A model generated the notes under the pieces. It saw nothing but the letters and a program-made list of their open reading frames with translations, made no database searches and had not been told where the DNA came from. From assembly GCA_945485605.1 (NCBI GenBank), contig CALYSG010000048.1, positions 1 through 11,582 on the forward strand: a stretch of DNA of 11,582 nt, in the 5' to 3' direction. Positions 7,016 through 11,582 of this stretch are shown piece after piece (position 1 is the stretch's first letter; each line of letters begins with the position of its first letter). Source of the DNA: an uncultured Clostridia bacterium. GTDB lineage: Bacteria; Bacillota; Clostridia; Oscillospirales; CAG-272. A program made the translations under genes and the position numbers.

Positions 7016-7044
7016 ATTATATCACAACTTTTTCTGTTTTGCAA
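7016..7044 (-). promoter_or_regulatory. Sigma-A-type promoter of the rimP-nusA-infB operon
   Basis: On the - strand, TTGCAA (7039-7044; 4 of 6 matches to TTGACA) is followed by exactly 17 bp and TATAAT (7016-7021), a perfect -10 preceded by TG-n (extended -10, TGATATAAT). Transcription should begin near 7009, giving a leader of about 110 bases before rimP. Two 7-base A-runs on this strand (7058-7064 and 7076-7082) lie upstream of the -35 and could act as an UP-like element. Confidence 0.82.
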
Positions 7045-7125
7045 TAGTTTTCCGATATTTTTTTGATTTTACTTGTTTTTTTGTTATGCTTTCATTGAAA
7101 TCACACATTACCGTCAAATTAAGTG
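7045..7125. other. AT-rich spacer between the divergent promoters
   Basis: No gene or start codon with a ribosome site. It contains two 7-base T-runs (7058-7064 and 7076-7082) starting 18 bp apart, which suggests intrinsically curved or UP-element-like DNA serving one or both promoters. No clear operator palindrome is seen. Confidence 0.5.
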
Positions 7126-7154
7126 TTTACAAAGCCGGGAAAATATGATATAAT
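7126..7154 (+). promoter_or_regulatory. Sigma-A-type promoter of the yybS-like-gdpP-rplI-dnaB operon
   Basis: TTTACA (7126-7131; 5 of 6 matches to TTGACA), exactly 17 bp, then TATAAT (7149-7154), again with an extended -10 (TGATATAAT). The expected start of transcription is near 7161, leaving a short leader of about 35 bases. This is a near-consensus promoter, so the operon should be strongly expressed unless repressed. Confidence 0.87.
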
Positions 7155-7174
7155 ACAATGTAACTATCGAGGTT

Positions 7175-7181
7175 AAGGAGG
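7175..7181 (+). promoter_or_regulatory. Shine-Dalgarno site of the yybS-like gene, long spacing
   Basis: AAGGAGG lies 14 bases before the ATG at 7196, longer than the usual 5-9. No ATG, GTG or TTG in the same frame lies at a better distance, so the start is kept. The long spacing may lower translation. Confidence 0.6.
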
Positions 7182-7195
7182 TAAGGTCAGTCTAT

Positions 7196-8356
7196 ATGAA
7201 AGAACTGTTTGAAAAAGCACTGCCGTCGCGCCCGACTTTGCCTCGCTTTATCATAATGAGTCTATGCACCGCAGTCTGTTCTGCTCTGCCCGGATCGAAA
7301 GGTTCCTCTCTTTTTACGGGTATTGCTTTTATAACGGCTGTCGTGCTTCTCTTCGCCTTTGCAAGGACCGCCCCCGTCCTGCTTGCCTCGGGGCTTTTCT
7401 CCGCAACGGTTTACATCTATACACAAAACGCCTTTTTAGCCGCATGTGCCTGTACGGTAACGGTCGCTGTCGGAATGTTTGCATACCTTGCCGTAACGAC
7501 AAGATCGCCGATAGTGATCCTGATTATCCCTGCCGCGTATGCAGTTGCAGTCCTTGCCGGCGGATCTCTCCTATCTGCGCTCATCGCGATCGTTCCGTTC
7601 CCGGCGGCATTTGTACTTGCTTTTTGCATCGGGAAGCGGACAAGTTGCGTAAACTCCGTCTGCGCCACATCGGTAACTCTCGGATGCTCGGCATTCATCG
7701 CCATAACCGTTTATGTATTCGTTTCGGGAGGAAAGATCGACTTCTCTCTTTTGAGAACCGCTGCCGACCGGCTTTACGATACAATGGTTCTGCGTTACAC
7801 CGAACAGTTTGACGAAATGGTCAGAAGATACGCAGAGCTCGGCTACGATATAAGCAAACTCGGTATCTCCGCCGCCGACGTAAAGGCGACCGTCGCGACG
7901 GTGTACGGAGTCATTCCCGCCATCTTCGCTGCCGCCGTCAATGCCGTATCCTACACGGCGCACAAGTATTCCCTTTCGCTGATAGCCTCGTCGGGAAGGA
8001 GCAAGCTGGTCTGCAGAAAGGCTATGTTTCTTGACATGGATCCGGTGTCGGTTGCAATTTTCTTAATCGCATATATCGTTATGTTCCTGACATCATATTC
8101 GAATATTTCGACGGTAGCTCTCGTCGCAGAAAACATATACCTGATAGTTCTCCCCGGATTTGCCGTTATGGGGCTTGCCGTTCTGCTCGGTCGGAACGAA
8201 AAAAAGAAGAAATATATAATAGTTACGGTCATTCTCGGTTTCTTACTCATAAATTGGCCCTCGATCTCCCTTGCGGTGCTTTCCTTCATCGGTTGTTCGA
8301 AAGTCGTGAAACGATTCGTCTTATCCAAAACAAGCAGGGGCGGCAACGAGGTCTGA
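7196..8356 (+). CDS. YybS-like (DUF2232) polytopic membrane protein
   Basis: A 386-residue integral membrane protein of unknown function. Hydrophobic segments are seen at about residues 40-57, 60-76, 80-100, 105-146 (probably two), 155-178, 231-253, 284-300, 308-331 and 340-364. A polar, charged stretch at about 179-229 (containing DRLYDTMVLRYTEQFDEMV) separates the N-terminal and C-terminal membrane halves. The tail is basic. Identification rests on architecture and position: B. subtilis has yybS directly before gdpP (yybT) and rplI, the same order as here, and YybS proteins have a similar make-up. Sequence similarity to YybS was not tested. It starts right after a strong promoter and is 61 bp before gdpP, so the two should be co-transcribed. 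A link to c-di-AMP signalling at the membrane is possible but is only suggested by position. Confidence 0.8.
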   Translation: MKELFEKALPSRPTLPRFIIMSLCTAVCSALPGSKGSSLFTGIAFITAVVLLFAFARTAPVLLASGLFSATVYIYTQNAFLAACACTVTVAVGMFAYLAVTTRSPIVILIIPAAYAVAVLAGGSLLSALIAIVPFPAAFVLAFCIGKRTSCVNSVCATSVTLGCSAFIAITVYVFVSGGKIDFSLLRTAADRLYDTMVLRYTEQFDEMVRRYAELGYDISKLGISAADVKATVATVYGVIPAIFAAAVNAVSYTAHKYSLSLIASSGRSKLVCRKAMFLDMDPVSVAIFLIAYIVMFLTSYSNISTVALVAENIYLIVLPGFAVMGLAVLLGRNEKKKKYIIVTVILGFLLINWPSISLAVLSFIGCSKVVKRFVLSKTSRGGNEV

Positions 8357-8417
8357 GGGCTTCCTCACCAAATATCAGGCATCTATCTTTCTCTAATTTT
8401 ATTCTCCGGAGGTATTT

Positions 8418-10484
8418 ATGCAAAACAAAAAGACCGGCAGACAGAGTCCCGATTACACAGCTCTTATCTGGTGTGTGTCAATCGGTCTCGTCTGCTTTGC
8501 CGCACACATATTCATATGCAAGGTCCTTACTGCCGATCCGGCGGTTACCGGGCTCGTTCTGCTTGCAGTATATATTGCGGCGGTATCGTTTTTCCTTATA
8601 AGGGTCATAAAGTACCACATCAATCAGAATTCCGCCGATTCCGTGATAAGTGCGAATACGAACGCTCTTCGCGATCTTCTCGCACAGATAGGCACCGGGC
8701 TTGTTCTCACCGACGGAAACGGAAGGATAATATGGTACAACGATGCGCTCGGTGAGGAGTTCTCGCTCGGAACGGAGGGGGTAGGAACGAGCATGTACTC
8801 CTTTTTCGACATAACCGAGGAAAAGCTGCTGAACGAGACGGTCGAAAACGGCGGCAAGATATTTAAGTACGACCGTAAGCATCACTACAATGTCACCTGC
8901 TTCAAGGTCAGAGCAAATATAAAGAGCCGTGACGATGTTCACAGCTTCTACCTCACCGTCTTTAACGACACAACGAAGCTCGACCTTGCCAAAAAGAAGC
9001 TTGAAAATGAGTCCCCGGCTATGGCATACATTGTTGTCGATAACCTTGAAGAGCTCGCACAGTACGTCAAAGTAAGCTACCGTCAGGCGACAAATGAGAT
9101 AGAGCTTATACTGAAGGACTGGGCACAGAGTATCGGAGGAGTCCTTCGCGAATACGACCGTGACCGTTATATCATGTTTTTCACCCGCTCAAAGCTCGAA
9201 AAGTGTATCGAAGACAAGTTTTCGATACTTGACAAAATAAGAAGCATTCGTCTCAGCGATGATGACACGAATATGCCGGTTACCGTCTCCATGGGCATTT
9301 CCTCAGCACCGGTAAGGGACGAGAATGACGTTCTCGACCTTACCGCCATAGAACGCGATGCCGCCTCAGCACTTGACATGGCGCTCCAACGCGGAGGTGA
9401 CCAGGTCGCCTGCAAGAGCGAAAACGGCATGGAATACTTCGGCGGAAGAACAAAGACCATGCAAAAACGCACACGCGTCCGCGCAAGGGTAATTGCGACA
9501 AAACTCTGCGCTCTGATTTCGGAGTCAAAGAGAGTCCTCATTATGGGGCACAAAAACCCCGATTTCGACTCGATAGGTGCGTGCGTCGGTATCGCCCGTC
9601 TTGCAATGTACTGCGGAGTCGAATGTCGGATAATCGCCGACCTGAGCCACGAAAACTTCAAAATTTCAACCGAGAAGCTCGTAGGCCTTCCGGAATACAC
9701 TGATGTTTTCATCGACGGTGCGTCGGCAATAGATCTTCTGACCCCGGACACTCTGCTTATAATCACCGACGCAAACAATTTCAGGATAATCGAGGCTCCC
9801 GAGATAGCGGAAAATGCAAAAACGATCTATGTCATCGACCATCACCGTCAGACCGACGAAATGCCCGCTTCGGTCGTGAATCCGCCATATATCGACCCGG
9901 CGGCATCTTCTTCCTGCGAGCTTGTGTCCGAGATTCTTGAACAGTGCGTCCCGACCGGAACGCTACTTAAAGAAGAGGCAAACGTGCTTCTCTCCGGCAT
10001 TATGGTCGACACAAAGTATTTCACGAGAACAACGAGCACAAGGACCTTCAGTGCTGCTCTCTATCTGCGCGGCGAGGGAGGAAATTCTGAAGTTGCGAGA
10101 ACCTTCTTCAACGAAAATTATAACGATTACCTTGCCGAAGCAAAATTCGGCGGTGACGTTACGACCTACAGAAACCGTATCGCGATCACGAAGAGTCCCG
10201 GTACGGGTTCGCCCGCAGACCGTATAGCCGCAGCCAAGGCCGCTGACAAGCTTCTCACTGTCAGAGGCATAGACGCATCTTTTGCACTCGTCGATACCGG
10301 AAATTCAATAAATATTTCGGCACGTTCAAACGGAAAGATAAATGTTCAGCTCATTCTTGAAAAGCTGAACGGCGGCGGGCACTTTGACGTTGCGGGAGCA
10401 CAGGTTCAGAACACAACGATGCTCGACGCAACGGTAATGCTCAAAGCCGCGATAGACGAATATCTCGATAACAACAAGTCATAA
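8418..10484 (+). CDS. gdpP: Cyclic-di-AMP phosphodiesterase GdpP
   Basis: Membrane-anchored enzyme that hydrolyses c-di-AMP to pApA, setting levels of the messenger that governs potassium, osmolyte and cell-wall balance. Parts of the 688 residues: two N-terminal membrane helices (about 14-36 and 42-62), a PAS domain (about 80-190), a degenerate GGDEF domain (about 200-340, with YDRDRY where an active cyclase would carry GGDEF), the DHH domain with GHKNPDFDSIG (377-387), D451, DHH at 474-476 and D531, and the DHHA1 domain with GGGHFDVAGA (652-661). All expected DHH metal ligands are present, so it should be active. GGAGG (8408-8412) is 5 bases before the ATG. It lies between the yybS-like gene and rplI (24 bp gap), the usual Firmicutes order. 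Confidence 0.96.
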   Translation: MQNKKTGRQSPDYTALIWCVSIGLVCFAAHIFICKVLTADPAVTGLVLLAVYIAAVSFFLIRVIKYHINQNSADSVISANTNALRDLLAQIGTGLVLTDGNGRIIWYNDALGEEFSLGTEGVGTSMYSFFDITEEKLLNETVENGGKIFKYDRKHHYNVTCFKVRANIKSRDDVHSFYLTVFNDTTKLDLAKKKLENESPAMAYIVVDNLEELAQYVKVSYRQATNEIELILKDWAQSIGGVLREYDRDRYIMFFTRSKLEKCIEDKFSILDKIRSIRLSDDDTNMPVTVSMGISSAPVRDENDVLDLTAIERDAASALDMALQRGGDQVACKSENGMEYFGGRTKTMQKRTRVRARVIATKLCALISESKRVLIMGHKNPDFDSIGACVGIARLAMYCGVECRIIADLSHENFKISTEKLVGLPEYTDVFIDGASAIDLLTPDTLLIITDANNFRIIEAPEIAENAKTIYVIDHHRQTDEMPASVVNPPYIDPAASSSCELVSEILEQCVPTGTLLKEEANVLLSGIMVDTKYFTRTTSTRTFSAALYLRGEGGNSEVARTFFNENYNDYLAEAKFGGDVTTYRNRIAITKSPGTGSPADRIAAAKAADKLLTVRGIDASFALVDTGNSINISARSNGKINVQLILEKLNGGGHFDVAGAQVQNTTMLDATVMLKAAIDEYLDNNKS

Positions 10485-10491
10485 AATAACC

Positions 10492-10496
10492 GGAGG
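10492..10496 (+). promoter_or_regulatory. Shine-Dalgarno site of rplI, long spacing
   Basis: GGAGG (part of CGGAGGA) ends 12 bases before the ATG at 10509. The family almost always begins MKV, which fixes this ATG. The in-frame ATT just before it is the only nearer alternative. The long spacing is unusual for a ribosomal protein gene. Confidence 0.6.
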
Positions 10497-10508
10497 ACAT
10501 AAATCATT

Positions 10509-10955
10509 ATGAAAGTAGTATTTCTCGTCGACGTCAAAGGAACGGCGAAAAAAGATCAGATAAAGGAAGTCTCGGACGGATACGCCCGCAATTTCCTTAT
10601 TCCGAAAGGTATCGCCGCTCCCGCTGACAAAAAAGTAATAAACGATATTAAGAACAAGGAGGCCTCAAAGGCTCACCGTATTGCAACAGAACGTGCCGAT
10701 GCCGAAGCCCTCGCAAAAACTCTCTCGGGTAAAGTAGTTAAGATAGTTGCTCAGGCTGGAAGCGACGGCAGGCTCTACGGCTCGGTAACCTCAAAGGATA
10801 TTGCCGAAGAGCTCGAAAAGCAGTTCGGGATCACTGTAGACAAGAGAAAAATCGCCCTGAACGATCCGATAAAGGCTTACGGACGTTATGAGCTCGATGT
10901 AAAGCTCTATCCTGAGGTGAGCGGCAAAATCAACGTTGCTGTTTCAGATAAATAA
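10509..10955 (+). CDS. rplI: 50S ribosomal protein L9
   Basis: Ribosomal protein that binds 23S rRNA near the L1 stalk through its N-terminal domain and projects its C-terminal domain away on a long helix, helping keep the reading frame. Its 148 residues match the family length. The N-terminal RNA-binding domain (1-50) carries MKVVFLVDVKG and the signature DGYARNFLIPKG (23-34). The linking helix is at about 41-76 and the C-terminal domain at about 80-148, with DGRLYGSVTSKDIAE. The usual glycine-rich segment GxGKKG reads GTAKKD (11-16) here, a mild departure. It lies between gdpP and dnaB, whose ATG follows the L9 stop after a single base. Confidence 0.97.
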   Translation: MKVVFLVDVKGTAKKDQIKEVSDGYARNFLIPKGIAAPADKKVINDIKNKEASKAHRIATERADAEALAKTLSGKVVKIVAQAGSDGRLYGSVTSKDIAEELEKQFGITVDKRKIALNDPIKAYGRYELDVKLYPEVSGKINVAVSDK

Positions 10956-10956
10956 T

Positions 10957-11582
10957 ATGGCAGGGGAAATCAACAACAGGCAGATGCCCGCGTCAGTCAT
11001 AGCGGAGCAATCTCTTCTCGGTTGTATTCTTTTCGACCCGCAGATGCTTACGGAGATTGCAGGTGTCATTACGGAAGACGATTTCTACCTTGCCGACCAT
11101 ACGCTGATCTATTCGGCTATGAAGCAGCTCTTCAACGAGAACCGTCAGATCGACTCCGTCACCCTTATCGACACACTCGTGAAAAACGGTTCGTTCGAAA
11201 AGGAGCGCGTGCAGGACTATATTATTTCGCTTAGTGATATAGTCCCAAACGCGATGAACATCTCGGACTACGCCCGCATTATAAAAGAAAAGAGCCTGAT
11301 GCGCCAACTTATAGAGGCTGCATCCGGAATAACCGAGGATGCCTACGCGGGAAAAACACCCGTCGACGAGCTTATAGACAGTGCGCAGAAACGGCTTTTC
11401 GATATCTCGCAAGGGCGAGATATCCGCGGATTCAGACATATTAAAGAGGTAATGGGCAAGGTCTTTGACGACCTTTCGCTCCTTGCAAAAGACAAAAATG
11501 CACTCCAGGGCGTCATGACCGGTTTTTCGGGCATTGACCGCGTGCTCTCCGGAATGGGAAAGTCCGATCTTGTACTCATCGG
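10957..11582 (+). CDS. dnaB: Replicative DNA helicase DnaB, N-terminal part (3' end beyond the window)
   Basis: Hexameric helicase that unwinds DNA at the replication fork (called DnaC in B. subtilis). The frame is open from ATG 10957 to the last base, giving 208 codons. The N-terminal domain begins with a variant of the family opening, VIAEQSLLGCIL (residues 14-25), followed by DDFYLADHTLIYSAM (41-55) and IDSVTLIDTL (65-74). The primase-interacting helical hairpin region and linker follow (about 105-180). The RecA-like ATPase domain opens with TGFSGIDRVLSGMG (188-201) and SDLVLIG at the edge; Walker A would be just outside. Its ATG lies one base after the rplI stop with no clear ribosome site, which points to translational coupling to rplI. 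Confidence 0.96.
   Translation, partial: MAGEINNRQMPASVIAEQSLLGCILFDPQMLTEIAGVITEDDFYLADHTLIYSAMKQLFNENRQIDSVTLIDTLVKNGSFEKERVQDYIISLSDIVPNAMNISDYARIIKEKSLMRQLIEAASGITEDAYAGKTPVDELIDSAQKRLFDISQGRDIRGFRHIKEVMGKVFDDLSLLAKDKNALQGVMTGFSGIDRVLSGMGKSDLVLI

Noticed and set aside
7112..7117. TTGACG on the - strand as an alternative -35 for the rimP operon
   Set aside because: No -10-like hexamer lies 16-18 bp downstream, whereas TTGCAA/TATAAT at 7044-7016 has exact spacing and an extended -10.
9167..9778. A 203-codon open frame on the - strand opposite gdpP
   Set aside because: Antisense to the GGDEF/DHH region of a clearly real gene, with no promoter or ribosome site.

Overview
The window looks like chromosomal core DNA from a Firmicutes (Bacillota) bacterium, most likely a class Clostridia member of moderate G+C. 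The evidence is the gene families and orders (rimP-nusA-rnpM-ylxQ-infB, and yybS-like-gdpP-rplI-dnaB), strong AGGAGG-type ribosome binding sites, and sigma-A-type promoters with extended -10 elements. I see no RNA gene, CRISPR array, insertion sequence or phage gene. The genus cannot be fixed from what is visible.

Layout. (1) Positions 1-1686, + strand: the 3' part of a membrane EIIC-type transporter gene and a flavin reductase-family gene, 21 bp apart. (2) 1725-1767: a long, nearly perfect hairpin between convergent genes that can serve as a terminator for both strands. (3) 1777-6899, - strand: a translation and transcription-elongation operon reading rimP, nusA, ylxR/rnpM, ylxQ, infB. It ends at the terminator, so the rbfA gene that usually follows infB is not there. 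(4) 6900-7195: a divergent control region with a promoter for each direction. Both carry the same extended -10 (TGATATAAT) and a 17-bp spacer. The - strand leader has a terminator-like hairpin followed by a T-run, a good candidate for attenuation of the nusA operon. (5) 7196-11582, + strand: a yybS-like (DUF2232) membrane protein, GdpP (c-di-AMP phosphodiesterase), ribosomal protein L9 and the start of the replicative helicase gene dnaB, which runs off the window.

How the genes work together. The - strand operon supplies a 30S maturation factor (RimP), the elongation/termination factor NusA, two small RNA-binding proteins (YlxR/RnpM and the L7Ae-like YlxQ) and initiation factor IF-2. The last four are tightly packed or overlapping. 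The + strand operon combines c-di-AMP turnover, a ribosomal protein and replication. Its gene order is widely conserved in Firmicutes although the functions are not obviously linked.

This is mostly an ordinary housekeeping region, and I found no convincing undescribed system. The points most worth a second look are the terminator-like leader hairpin upstream of rimP-nusA, the Gln/Gly/Tyr-rich low-complexity linker in an unusually long IF-2, the missing rbfA, and the pairing of a PTS EIIC-like protein with a flavin reductase.
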